A stretch of DNA of 64,000 nucleotides, from assembly GCA_017939795.1 (NCBI GenBank), contig JAGBAA010000062.1, positions 23,406 through 87,405 on the forward strand. The letters are read 5' to 3'. Made by a program: the position numbers and the translations under genes. Each line of letters starts with the position of its first letter. The first letter of the stretch is position 1. Below are positions 28,217 through 37,053 of the stretch, in pieces. This stretch comes from Thermoguttaceae bacterium. GTDB taxonomy: Bacteria > Planctomycetota > Planctomycetia > Pirellulales > Thermoguttaceae. Under the pieces are notes generated by a model. That model made no database searches, was not told the DNA's origin, and saw only the letters and a program-made list of their open reading frames with translations.

Positions 28217-29047
28217 CTACTCAGCATCTCCCTGAAAACGGATCCAGAGCAGATAAAGTCCCTGCGGAGGCGCGGTCGGTCCAGCCTGACTTCGGTCCCG
28301 CGATCCAATGAGTTCCCTGACCCACTCGGCAGAATGCGTTCCCCTTCCGACTTCCATAAGCGTTCCCGCGATATTGCGCACCATATTGTAGAGAAAACCG
28401 TCCGCTTCCACTTCGATCTCGATAAAATCCCGGGGATCTCCCACCATCGGCAAAAAGATCGGCGCAGCATCCGTAGAGATCCCGCGACGGACCGAGATGT
28501 CGAGGATCGTCCGGACGGAACTCGTACGCGGAGAACCAACGTTTTCCAGAGCCGCAAAATCATGCGTTCCGAGCAGATGCCGAGCCGCCTGCGCCATCGC
28601 ATCCGCATCGAGCCGAACGGCCGTCAGTTTCCCCATCCGCCATGCGTAACGGCGAAGAAACAGTTCCGGAAACGGTCCATCCTGGATCAGATAGCGGTAG
28701 CGTTTCCGCACGGTATCCCGAATGGGATGAAAATCTTCCGGTGCCTCAACGGCATCGAGGACGAGAACGTCTCCGGGAAGATTCGCGTTGAGTGCTTTGG
28801 CGAACGACTCGATCGGGATCCGAAGATCCGTCCGAACAGACGCCGCCTGCCCGACTGCATGGACTCCAGTATCCGTCCGGCTGCTCCCAAGGATCTGGAA
28901 CGTTCCGTCTTCCATCGTTCCGCCCGTCATTCGCTCCATTGCCGAAACGAGAACCCCCTGCACCGTCCGGACCGTGTTTCCCTGCTGGTACTGCCAGCCG
29001 TGAAAATCCGTCCCGTCGTATGCGATCCTGATTCGAATATTGCGCAT
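28217..29047 (-). CDS. truA: tRNA pseudouridine synthase A
   Basis: The 276-residue enzyme converts uridines 38-40 in the tRNA anticodon arm to pseudouridine. The catalytic Asp is D59 in SSRTDTGVHA. Other TruA signatures are the N-terminal IAYDGTDFHGWQ, RKRYRYLI, AAL near residue 170, and the C-terminal FLYNMVRNIAGTLMEVGRG. Length matches the family. It lies upstream of the pseudokinase on the same strand with a long gap, so co-transcription is uncertain. Cytoplasmic. Confidence 0.95.
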   Translation of the reverse strand: MRNIRIRIAYDGTDFHGWQYQQGNTVRTVQGVLVSAMERMTGGTMEDGTFQILGSSRTDTGVHAVGQAASVRTDLRIPIESFAKALNANLPGDVLVLDAVEAPEDFHPIRDTVRKRYRYLIQDGPFPELFLRRYAWRMGKLTAVRLDADAMAQAARHLLGTHDFAALENVGSPRTSSVRTILDISVRRGISTDAAPIFLPMVGDPRDFIEIEVEADGFLYNMVRNIAGTLMEVGRGTHSAEWVRELIGSRDRSQAGPTAPPQGLYLLWIRFQGDAE

Positions 29048-29114
29048 GCTCCTACGCTCCGTTACCTTTCATTCTTCCGGAATTTCTATCTGCGATGCTT
29101 CAAGCCGCCGGACA

Positions 29115-29161
29115 TTCCGAGGTTTCCGGAACTTCCGAGGCTTCCGGAACTTCCAGGTTCC
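29115..29161. repeat. 18-bp tandem repeat upstream of truA
   Basis: Two 18-base units, 29115-29132 and 29133-29150, differ at one position (TTCCGAGG-T/C-TTCCGGAAC). A partial third unit (TTCCAGGTTC) follows. The palindromic TTCCGGAA core occurs in each full unit, so it could be an operator-like array for truA, or simple slippage. Confidence 0.7.
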
Positions 29162-29358
29162 GATGTTTTGAGGCATCCGCCGTTTCTTTTTCATGCGGAC
29201 CCGCAGAGACTGCATATTGGACAGGCTCTGCGTCCACTGCCGCATTCTCTTTCATTTTAGCCGGATTTTCTGTTCCGGGAAGGGGGGGAGGAGGCGTTTC
29301 CGCAAAATCCCCATGTTTTGGACTGAAGACTTCTCGTTTTCCGTCCCTGGGACTCCCC

Positions 29359-29405
29359 GAAAAACAAAAAAAACGCGAAAGGCCAGGGGGAGCTGACCTT
29401 CCGCG
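29359..29405 (-). terminator. Intrinsic terminator of the RND efflux operon
   Basis: On the minus strand CGCGGAAGGTCAG pairs with CTGGCCTTTCGCG (13 bases, two imperfect pairs, 6-base loop), followed by eight T and another T run. It lies about 125 bases after the pump stop codon. Confidence 0.85.
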
Positions 29406-29530
29406 CCGAACCTCCGAAAACGGGCATGGGGAGTCTGTCCGTCCCGGAGTCGAAAATTTTTCAATTCGCGAATTACCCTATGGGGTCCCATCGACTCTGA
29501 AGCATCCCATAGTATACCATAAATCGCAAA

Positions 29531-32500
29531 TTATTTCAAGACCTCCCCCTCGGAAATTCCGTCTTCCATCAAATGCCGGACCGAATTCTGAGCACAGAGC
29601 CAGAAAAGTGCCGGACGGACAAAAAATTCCATGAGCGTTGAGGTCACGAGTCCGCCCACGACGACCGTCGCGATCGGATAGAGGATCTCCCGACCGGGCG
29701 TTTCCGGCGAAAGCGTCAGTGGGATGAGTCCCAGAGCGGAGGTCAATGCCGTCATGAGGACCGGCGCAACGCGGTCTTTCCCCGCTTTCAGGAGCAGCTC
29801 GCGCGAAAATGTCATTCCCTCAAAACGCATGAGGTGGAAGTAGTGGTCGATCAGCAGGATCCCGTTTCGCGATGCGATCCCGCACAGTGAGATCATGCCG
29901 ACAAGGTTCGGGATCGACCGATCCTGCCCGGTCAGCATCATCGCAATGACGGCACCAACGAGCGCCATGGGAAGCGATGACATGATCTGCAGCGCGATGT
30001 TCGCGGAGTGGAACATTCGGTAGAGGACCAGAAAAATCATCCCCAGCGAAAAGACCGAAAGCAGAAGCAGACGGCGCGTCGATTCCTGCTCGCTCTGGAA
30101 AAGTCCGGTCAGCTCCACAGAAACGTCTCCGGCGGTCAGCTCGCCCCAATGCGGTTCCAGTGCCGCCTCAATGTCGTTTTTGATGTCGACGGCTCCCCGG
30201 TCTCGCGGACTTGCCTGAACGGTGATCTGCGCCCGGCACGCTTCATGATTGATGCTCGCCGGCCCTTTCGCCTCCGCGATCTGCGCCACTTCACAAAGCG
30301 GGATCGATCCTCCGGAAGGAAGCTGGATCGGAAGCTGACGGAGCGACTCAACATCCTCGCGGTATGTTTCAGCGAGACGGAGCAGAATATCGAATTTCTT
30401 CTCGCCGTCAAGGATCTGGGACGCCTCCGCGCCCTGCATCGCGATCTCCACCGTCCTGTTCACCGCGTCCGGAGTCAAGCCATAAACCGCCAATGCATCC
30501 CGATCCAGCGTGATCTGGAGCTGCGGAATGTCGATCTGGACCGGATCGATGCGGACTGAACCGATCCCCGGGATCCCGGAAATGAGCGACTGGATCCGAT
30601 TCGCCCTCTGACGCAGCGTCTGCATCTCGGAGCCTCGGATCTTCACGGCGATCGTGGAACTGCTTCCCGTCCGCAAATGCGAGATCGCATGCTGAAGCGG
30701 CTGATCGTAGAAACTCACGGCACCCGGCGTGTCGGCCTGCGTCAGGATCCGGTCAATGTCGTTGAAGATCTCGTCGATGCCGCGGTCCGAATTCAGATCC
30801 AGCGTACAGAGCATCTCCGACTGGTTCACCGGAACCGCGTGTTCATCCAGTTCTGCACGTCCCGTTTTCCGAACGACCGAAAGGACTCCCTCGATCTGAA
30901 AAAGCCTCGCCGCGATCGCGTCGCCGTACGCTTCGCTCGTTTCCAGTGATTTCCCCGGCGCAAGCGTCACGTTCACCTGCGGGGCACCTTCATTGAACGG
31001 AGGGACAAAGTCACGCTCCATCTGCAGGAAGACCCATCCGAAAAAAAGGACCGACGCAAACGCAAGCGTCAGGATCAGCTTCGGAAATGCGAGACTCACG
31101 CGGATCGCGCCCCCCGCAAAGAATTGCGCCAAGCGGAGGATCAGCCCTTCTTTTTCGCTGCTTTTTCGCGCACTGGAAGGAAGAAGGAAGAACGCAAGCA
31201 CCGGCGTCAGCGTCAGCGAAACGGCCAGCGATGAAAGGATCGAAACGACATACGCCATTCCGAGCGGCGAAAAGAGCCGGCCTTCCATCCCCGGAAGGAA
31301 AAAGATCGGGAAAAAGACCAGCACGACGATCATGGTACCGTAAACGATGGAGTTTCGGATCTCCGCGCTTGCATCGTAAACGACCCGGATCGCGCTTTTC
31401 TGTTCCGCTTCCGGAAGACGAAAATTCTCGCGCAGACGGCGGAAAATGTTTTCGACGTCCACGATGGCATCGTCGACCAGTTCCCCGATCGCGACCGCAA
31501 GACCGCCAAGCGTCATCGTATTGATCGAGAGTCCGAACCACGCAAAGACCAGACACGCGATCAGGACAGAAAGCGGCATCGCCAGGATCGTGATGAACGT
31601 GACGCGCAGATTCATCAGGAAGAGTGCCAGGATCACGAGTACCAGAAGCGCACCGACCCATAGGGCTTCCAAAACGTTCTGAAACGCCAGGTTGATGAAC
31701 GTCTGCTGCTGGTAAAGCGGCGCGATACGGATCCCGGGATACTTCAGCTGGAGCGTTTTTTCGATCAGCTGCGCTTTTTCAAGGATCCGGCCGGAAAGTT
31801 CCCGCGTGTCGGCACCAAGCTGTTTTTCTACCGTCAGGACGACCGCTGGACCGGAGAAAACGGATCCATCATCCCGACGCACATACGCTCCGGCAGAACC
31901 GACCTTCACGGCCGGCGCACACCGGACTTCCGCGACCTGAGAGAGCAAAAGCGGCGGGTCCGTTTCCGAACTCACGACCAGTTTCCGCAGAGCCTCAAGT
32001 TTCTTTTCATCGTCCGGATTATCCACCCGGCCGAGAGAGCGAACGAGGATCTGATCCGGTCCCTGCCGCGTCAGAAATCCGCCCGTCACGTTCCGGTTGC
32101 TCTCGGAGATCGCCGTTTCCAGCATCTCCAGAGTCACGCCGTAGCGCTTCATCGCATCCGGATCCGCCTGGATCTGAAACTGCTTCACGTCGCCGCCGAT
32201 GACGAGGATCTCCGCGATTCCGGGCAGTTCCAGAAGCTGTTTCCGGATCGTCCAGTCGCCGATCGTGCGGAGTTCCATCGGGTCCATCTTGCCCGACTCA
32301 TCCCAGAGCGTCAGGAACATCAGCTGCGCGAGCATCGATGTCGCCGGAGTCATGCGCGGAGCCGCACCTTCCGGAAGGATCTCCGAAGCAAGCTGGATAC
32401 GCTCATCGACGATCTGGCGGCAATCCAGCGGCTCCACATGCCAGTCAAACTCGATGATGATGACCGAAAGCCCCGTGGAAGAGGAGCTTCGGATCGTCTG

Positions 32501-32737
32501 AATGTCGCGCGCACCGTTCAGGTACGTTTCCAGCGGAATGGTGATCTGCGTCTCGACCTCCTCCGGAGCCATGCCGGGGCACTCCGTCATGATGGTGACT
32601 CGCGGCCTACTGATGTCCGGAATGACCTCGATCGGGAGTTTCATCGACTGAAGCGTCCCGTAAATGAACAGACCAACGGCCGCGATCAGAATGATGAGCC
32701 GATTATTGAGCGAAAAACGAATGAATGCATTGAACAT
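29531..32737 (-). CDS. CzcA/CusA-type heavy-metal RND efflux pump
   Basis: The 1068-residue inner-membrane pump exports metal ions or similar cations with proton antiport. It has the RND layout: one N-terminal helix (about 13-32), a periplasmic porter domain, a block of helices about 340-550, a second periplasmic domain and a final helix block. The heavy-metal family motif DDAIVDVENIFRRL is present near residue 412. The start at 32737 (MFNAFIRFSLNN) fits the family N-terminus; an in-frame upstream start would overlap the adaptor gene. It is the last gene of a four-gene operon with adaptor, small Cys/His-rich protein and TolC-like channel. The metal cannot be told from sequence; a His-rich adaptor points to Cu, Ag, Zn, Co or Ni. 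Confidence 0.93.
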   Translation of the reverse strand: MFNAFIRFSLNNRLIILIAAVGLFIYGTLQSMKLPIEVIPDISRPRVTIMTECPGMAPEEVETQITIPLETYLNGARDIQTIRSSSSTGLSVIIIEFDWHVEPLDCRQIVDERIQLASEILPEGAAPRMTPATSMLAQLMFLTLWDESGKMDPMELRTIGDWTIRKQLLELPGIAEILVIGGDVKQFQIQADPDAMKRYGVTLEMLETAISESNRNVTGGFLTRQGPDQILVRSLGRVDNPDDEKKLEALRKLVVSSETDPPLLLSQVAEVRCAPAVKVGSAGAYVRRDDGSVFSGPAVVLTVEKQLGADTRELSGRILEKAQLIEKTLQLKYPGIRIAPLYQQQTFINLAFQNVLEALWVGALLVLVILALFLMNLRVTFITILAMPLSVLIACLVFAWFGLSINTMTLGGLAVAIGELVDDAIVDVENIFRRLRENFRLPEAEQKSAIRVVYDASAEIRNSIVYGTMIVVLVFFPIFFLPGMEGRLFSPLGMAYVVSILSSLAVSLTLTPVLAFFLLPSSARKSSEKEGLILRLAQFFAGGAIRVSLAFPKLILTLAFASVLFFGWVFLQMERDFVPPFNEGAPQVNVTLAPGKSLETSEAYGDAIAARLFQIEGVLSVVRKTGRAELDEHAVPVNQSEMLCTLDLNSDRGIDEIFNDIDRILTQADTPGAVSFYDQPLQHAISHLRTGSSSTIAVKIRGSEMQTLRQRANRIQSLISGIPGIGSVRIDPVQIDIPQLQITLDRDALAVYGLTPDAVNRTVEIAMQGAEASQILDGEKKFDILLRLAETYREDVESLRQLPIQLPSGGSIPLCEVAQIAEAKGPASINHEACRAQITVQASPRDRGAVDIKNDIEAALEPHWGELTAGDVSVELTGLFQSEQESTRRLLLLSVFSLGMIFLVLYRMFHSANIALQIMSSLPMALVGAVIAMMLTGQDRSIPNLVGMISLCGIASRNGILLIDHYFHLMRFEGMTFSRELLLKAGKDRVAPVLMTALTSALGLIPLTLSPETPGREILYPIATVVVGGLVTSTLMEFFVRPALFWLCAQNSVRHLMEDGISEGEVLK

Positions 32738-32759
32738 TTTCCCTTTTCCCTCCTTCCGC

Positions 32760-34202
32760 TCAGTGATTGTGCCCGGCGTGCGGATCGATCGCGGCTCCGC
32801 TTCCATTCTGGGCATTCAGAGCATCCTGAATGAAAGAGGCTCCATTCGCAGCGATCCGGATCCCGGCTTTCACCGTGCCGTCATTCGCCAGGACCGCGTG
32901 TTCCCGAGTACGGAAAAGAAGATGAACGGGCGTCTGCTTCCAGATCTTCCCGCCGCAGGAAGTCTCTTCCGTCAGCTCAAAAACGAATGTCTCATGGACA
33001 TTCCGCGCGACCGCTCCAGCCGGAACGACGAAAACGTTTTCGACCGTCTCATACGCGATCTCCATCTGGCACCGCTGTCCCGGTTTGTAGAGCCAATGCA
33101 CGTAAAGCGGCGGATGATCTTCCGTATGCGGTTTCGGTTCTGCGCCGTCCAGTACGACGTTCCGGAAATCTGCGAAGCACGAAAGCGTCCGATCCTGCTC
33201 ATCGATCCGGCTTTCGACCATTCGAAGACGCAGATTTTCAAGCGGAGCCTTTCCATTTCCCTCAAACGTCACGCGAACGGGCGTTTCGGGATCCTTCAGG
33301 GCCTTCAGAAGGATCCCCTCATTGATCGCGAATGCGTCACCGCGGACCGTCAGCTCGCACAGATCGCACAGGTCGCAGAGCGTTTCTCCAACGCTGACGC
33401 TCTGCCCGACTTTTACATAAAGCGTCTCAAAAACGACAAAAACCTTGACCTCGCCCGGATTCTGATCCGAAACGATCCCTTCATGACTCACCGCCGGCAC
33501 ACAGACCGTCATGGCGTGCGTCAACGGTTTCCGCTCCGACTCGACCCGCTGAAGGACTTCTTCCGGAAGGCCGAGAACGCGAATGGCGTTTTTCTGATCC
33601 CGAATGTCGATGAGCGTCTCCTTCAGGCGCACATCAAGCTCCCTTCGCCGCTGCGGAGCCAGCCCGCTGAGATTCTCGTCGATATCGGCGATCTCCCGTT
33701 CCAGAAACTCTTTCGTTTCAAGCAGTTTCAGCAGGGCCGTCTGCGCGTCCATCATTTCCGGCAGGGAAAGCGTTACGTCAAAAAGTGCGGCACCGGGATG
33801 GACTGCTTCGCCCGGTTCATGGTAGATCTTCGTGATGATCCCCGCATACGGAGCCGGAACTTTCGACATCGTGCGTCCCTCAAACTCCTGAATGATGGCC
33901 GGGATCGAGTGTTTTTTCACAAACTGGCTGACCTCAAGCGTCACGGTAGAATCCGTACCATCCAGCCCGATATTCCGCAGAGCATTCGGAGTAAGCGCGA
34001 CTTCCGTTCCCATGCCGTGCGCATGGTCGTGCGCATGGTCGTGCGAATCACCGTGCACATGGTCATGGTCATGCTGGCAGTTTTCTGAATGAACATGTCC
34101 ACTGCTGGAAGCTCCGTCTCCAGGAGCGATCCAGGCCCAAAGACAAACTCCGGCGAGAGTCAGTCCAAGTATGATGGAAATGACGGCATCGATTTTCTTC
34201 AT
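32760..34202 (-). CDS. RND efflux periplasmic adaptor (CusB/CzcB-like) with His-rich N-terminus
   Basis: The 480-residue membrane-fusion protein links the pump to the outer-membrane channel. A signal anchor (residues about 5-24) is followed by a His/Asp-rich metal-binding tract at about 30-60 (repeats of HDH, DHAH, DSHDH). Next come a barrel-sandwich/lipoyl half near 125-165, a helical hairpin and the second lipoyl half. The last residues, HAGHNH, form another His cluster. The start at 34202 gives the normal hydrophobic N-terminus; a longer in-frame version is unlikely. The pump gene begins 22 bases downstream. His-rich ends suggest metal capture and hand-over in the periplasm. Confidence 0.9.
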   Translation of the reverse strand: MKKIDAVISIILGLTLAGVCLWAWIAPGDGASSSGHVHSENCQHDHDHVHGDSHDHAHDHAHGMGTEVALTPNALRNIGLDGTDSTVTLEVSQFVKKHSIPAIIQEFEGRTMSKVPAPYAGIITKIYHEPGEAVHPGAALFDVTLSLPEMMDAQTALLKLLETKEFLEREIADIDENLSGLAPQRRRELDVRLKETLIDIRDQKNAIRVLGLPEEVLQRVESERKPLTHAMTVCVPAVSHEGIVSDQNPGEVKVFVVFETLYVKVGQSVSVGETLCDLCDLCELTVRGDAFAINEGILLKALKDPETPVRVTFEGNGKAPLENLRLRMVESRIDEQDRTLSCFADFRNVVLDGAEPKPHTEDHPPLYVHWLYKPGQRCQMEIAYETVENVFVVPAGAVARNVHETFVFELTEETSCGGKIWKQTPVHLLFRTREHAVLANDGTVKAGIRIAANGASFIQDALNAQNGSGAAIDPHAGHNH

Positions 34203-34429
34203 TTTGGTTTTCTTTCTGCGGTTAGCGAAAACAAAATTCATGCGCACCGGGTCGAAGCACGCACAAACGAAGGCATTCCGAAACGAACGGCAAAGGGGGA
34301 GACTCACCATAAACGGAGGTCGTTTGCTTCAAAATACCGGTCAAATACAGTATCCGGCAGTTCCCGCACCACAGCAGGAAACTGCGATCTATTCCCAATC
34401 AGCATTGGGCCGTGCCCGGTTCTTCAGAG

Positions 34430-34966
34430 TTAATTCAACAGAGAGTTTTTTAAAAGATAGAGACGGAGTTTCCCTCCAGAATTCCAAATTTTATCGTTTA
34501 AGCAGCGAATGGATGCGGTTTCCCTCCGCCTTAAAAAGGAGGATCTCTCAGTGAAAGGAAAAACGATACAAACCGAGGCCAACAGGACCAGCAGACTGAA
34601 AAAATAGTTCGTCAGGGACTCATTTCCAAGAAAATCCGCAAAGACTGTCGGCACACATGGATCGGCCGTTCCATGGAAACAGCAAAAACAGAAAACAGCA
34701 GACAGAGGCACCGCTGTCTCCTGCAGTATATGTTCACCTGCATCCGAAGCAGTATGCGCACAGGCACATTTTTTCCGGCAGGAAATGGAATCTGAAGAAA
34801 CCTTCTCCGACGAATCTGCCGAAACTGTACGAGACGGCTCCGGTTCACCGCACCCGAACTCACCAGGAACAAGAAAATGATGGTGCGCGGTACAGTAGAG
34901 CGGGCTCAGTACTGGGCCGGCCAGCATCATGACACACAGCACGATATTCAAAAAAATGAAATTCAT
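34430..34966 (-). CDS. Small Cys/His-rich membrane protein of the metal-efflux operon
   Basis: The 178-residue protein is unrecognised. It begins with a hydrophobic helix (MNFIFLNIVLCVMMLAG) and then has a Cys/His-rich middle: CTAHHHF, GCGEPE, CRKKCACAH, FCFCCFHG. A second hydrophobic helix (FFSLLVLLASVCIVF) lies near 143-157, and the tail is basic. Cys/His pairs close to the membrane, and a place between the channel and adaptor genes, suggest metal binding or sensing in the periplasm. I chose the Met at 34966 because it starts the hydrophobic segment; the open frame extends upstream to 35086 without a good ribosome site. No homologue comes to mind. Confidence 0.6.
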   Translation of the reverse strand: MNFIFLNIVLCVMMLAGPVLSPLYCTAHHHFLVPGEFGCGEPEPSRTVSADSSEKVSSDSISCRKKCACAHTASDAGEHILQETAVPLSAVFCFCCFHGTADPCVPTVFADFLGNESLTNYFFSLLVLLASVCIVFPFTERSSFLRRRETASIRCLNDKIWNSGGKLRLYLLKNSLLN

Positions 34967-35210
34967 TTTCGCTTGCGTTCTTCCTCGATCCCGTTTTCCA
35001 TACACGCAAACGGTCAAAAACCATCCGCATTCTGCAATGATTTCCATTTTAGCAAAATTTCGCATTTTCGCAAGAGGGAAGAGCAAAAGAAATGAAAAAA
35101 TTTTCAGGATTTCATCCTCTCCGTGTCGGAAATGGGAGATCCATGCCGGGGAGAAGACATGGGGGATATTTTCCGATCACAGAACGTTTCAGCCCGAAAT
35201 TTTCATTCAC

Positions 35211-36572
35211 TCACATCGAAGCATCATCCAGACCTCCGGAAAGCAGTTTGCCTTCCAGAAGTGTAAGACTCTTCCAGTACTCACACAACGCATCGTAGTA
35301 CTCAATGCTCGTTTCGCGATATACCCTCTGTGCGTGGACCAGATCGAGCATACTCGATTCCTGGTTCTCGTAAGCGACTGTCGCCAGCTTCAGCATTTCC
35401 TCCGCTTCGGGCAGGAGCGACGTGCGGTAAAGTTCCAGATTCCTGTCCGCGTTCGTGTATCCTGCATAAACATCCGCAAGACGGTGACGAATACCGAGCG
35501 AGACCCGTTCCAGTTCCTTCTGCGCCTGGATCGCTTCACTTCGGGCGGCTGAAATGTTGCCCTGATTCCGATCGCGGATACGAAGCGGAACGCTCAGAGA
35601 AACGGTCCCGACCATCATGTCTTCGCCGGTGCTGTACGCCAACTCGCCGCCAACGCGGACGTTCGTGCTGTCGAGCGAACACTCATGAGCGATCTTTTTC
35701 TCCGCTTCCAGCACTTTCGCCTGAGCACGTGCGATCTCCGGGCTTGAGTGCTGGAGCGTCTGTACATAGTGTTCCCAGGTCTTCTTTTCCGGAATTTCTT
35801 CCAGAGCCGCTTCCACAACACAGGGTCCCATATCCGGGATACCCGCCAGTGCGGCAAGACGCTTCCACGCAGCATCCAGTTCCGTCTGCACATCCAGATA
35901 CGCCTGCTCGGACTTTCTTGCCTGGATCCGAACATTCACCAGATCCAGACGCGACGCGTTCTGATTGTCGAAGCTGACCTGGATCCGTTCCGCAAGTTTC
36001 GCGTCATTTTCGCTGATCTCGCGCAGATGGACCAGTTTATTCTGGATCGCAAGGTACTCATAAACAGCCACACGCACATCCGTCAGAACACGGAATTTCG
36101 CGATTTCCAACTCCTGCCGGACCGTTTCGATCTGCTGGCTCACGTACGCCTGCGCATGGTAGAGCTGACTGCCGCCAAGAATCTCCTGAGAGAATTCCAA
36201 AACCTGATTGCCGCCCGGGGCATCTTCATTGAATTCTTCCCATTTATATCCGATCTCCGGATTCGGGCCAAGTCCCGCCTGCTGCCAGCGGCCATTCAAC
36301 GCACAGATCTTCTGCTCGTTTGCCTGGATCGCCGGGTGATTTGCGAGAGCCATTTCATCCAGCGCCGCAAGCGAAAGCGTCCTTCCGCCCTGCATATCCG
36401 CCACCAGTGCATCAGACGCAGCTGCCGCAGGAGTACCGGCGGTACTGATTTCAGCCCGAACCGCTGAATAAAGAGGCTCCGAAAATAAAAAAGCGGATGC
36501 AAGAACCAGCCCCGTACCCAACACAAAAGTACGGCACAGTTTCTCTCGCCGCAAAAAACGAATCTCCATCAT
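35211..36572 (-). CDS. TolC/CzcC-type outer-membrane efflux channel
   Basis: The 453-residue protein has a signal peptide (about 1-41; hydrophobic LGTGLVLASAFLFSEPLYSAV) and two repeats of the outer-membrane efflux protein fold with long helices, for example QEILGGSQLYHAQAYVSQQIETVRQELE and EAEEMLKLATVAYENQESSMLDLVHAQR. It forms the trimeric outer-membrane duct of the tripartite system. The AGGGAGG site before the paired ATG codons at 36572/36569 supports the start. It is the first gene of the minus-strand efflux operon, divergent from gltX. Confidence 0.92.
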   Translation of the reverse strand: MMEIRFLRREKLCRTFVLGTGLVLASAFLFSEPLYSAVRAEISTAGTPAAAASDALVADMQGGRTLSLAALDEMALANHPAIQANEQKICALNGRWQQAGLGPNPEIGYKWEEFNEDAPGGNQVLEFSQEILGGSQLYHAQAYVSQQIETVRQELEIAKFRVLTDVRVAVYEYLAIQNKLVHLREISENDAKLAERIQVSFDNQNASRLDLVNVRIQARKSEQAYLDVQTELDAAWKRLAALAGIPDMGPCVVEAALEEIPEKKTWEHYVQTLQHSSPEIARAQAKVLEAEKKIAHECSLDSTNVRVGGELAYSTGEDMMVGTVSLSVPLRIRDRNQGNISAARSEAIQAQKELERVSLGIRHRLADVYAGYTNADRNLELYRTSLLPEAEEMLKLATVAYENQESSMLDLVHAQRVYRETSIEYYDALCEYWKSLTLLEGKLLSGGLDDASM

Positions 36573-37053
36573 GAAAAACCTCCCTGCCCTTCATGAATCT
36601 GAAAATTAAAAGACTTCTGATCAGTATGTTTTCTTTCACTATCGGAGTAAACGGAAGTTCAACTTAAGCTCAAAATCCTCACGACCGCAAAAATCCCTAC
36701 ATTCCGCACATCCAAAACATTCTGCCGTTTCCAAAGCCGGCAGATCCACAGAAAAATGGAAAACGAAACCATCCGAAGAGGCCTGACACAGAGAACGGAT
36801 CCAGCTTGCTCACCCCGGGGAAACACGTTCCGGACCAAACCGGCCGTCCGAAAAACATTCCAGCCATTAAATGGAAAAGGCCGCAGGGATCTTCTCCATT
36901 CCCTCCTGTTTCGCTTCCAATTTGAAATTAATCCAGAAAAACGGGGTTCTCCCCGCTTGCATTAAATTGAAAAAAGAGTAAAATAGAATAGAATCCATTT
37001 TTTAGTTCATTTAAAAAAACCAACGAAACAGTTTACGAAACGGAATCCCAAAC
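36573..37053. other. Divergent regulatory region between the efflux operon and gltX
   Basis: This 481-base spacer carries promoters for both directions. A good one for gltX is at 36957-36984, overlapped by a short CGGGG-TTCT-CCCCG palindrome at 36942-36955. I found no regulator gene and no ORF of protein-like composition. Confidence 0.5.
36957..36984 (+). promoter_or_regulatory. Candidate sigma70 promoter of gltX
   Basis: TTGCAT (36957-36962) and TAAAAT (36979-36984) have a 16-base spacer. The start point would be near 36992, leaving a leader of about 60 bases. Confidence 0.5.

Larger units (their letters stand above)
29048..29530. other. Intergenic region between the RND pump gene and truA
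   Basis: This 483-base region contains the terminator of the efflux operon (29359-29405) and a short tandem repeat (29115-29161). An open frame over 29095-29634 on the plus strand runs into the pump gene and has repeat-derived composition, so I do not call it. Confidence 0.55.

Noticed and set aside
28034..29260. 408-codon plus-strand frame across truA
   Set aside because: It is antisense to truA, which has the catalytic Asp motif and full-length family match.
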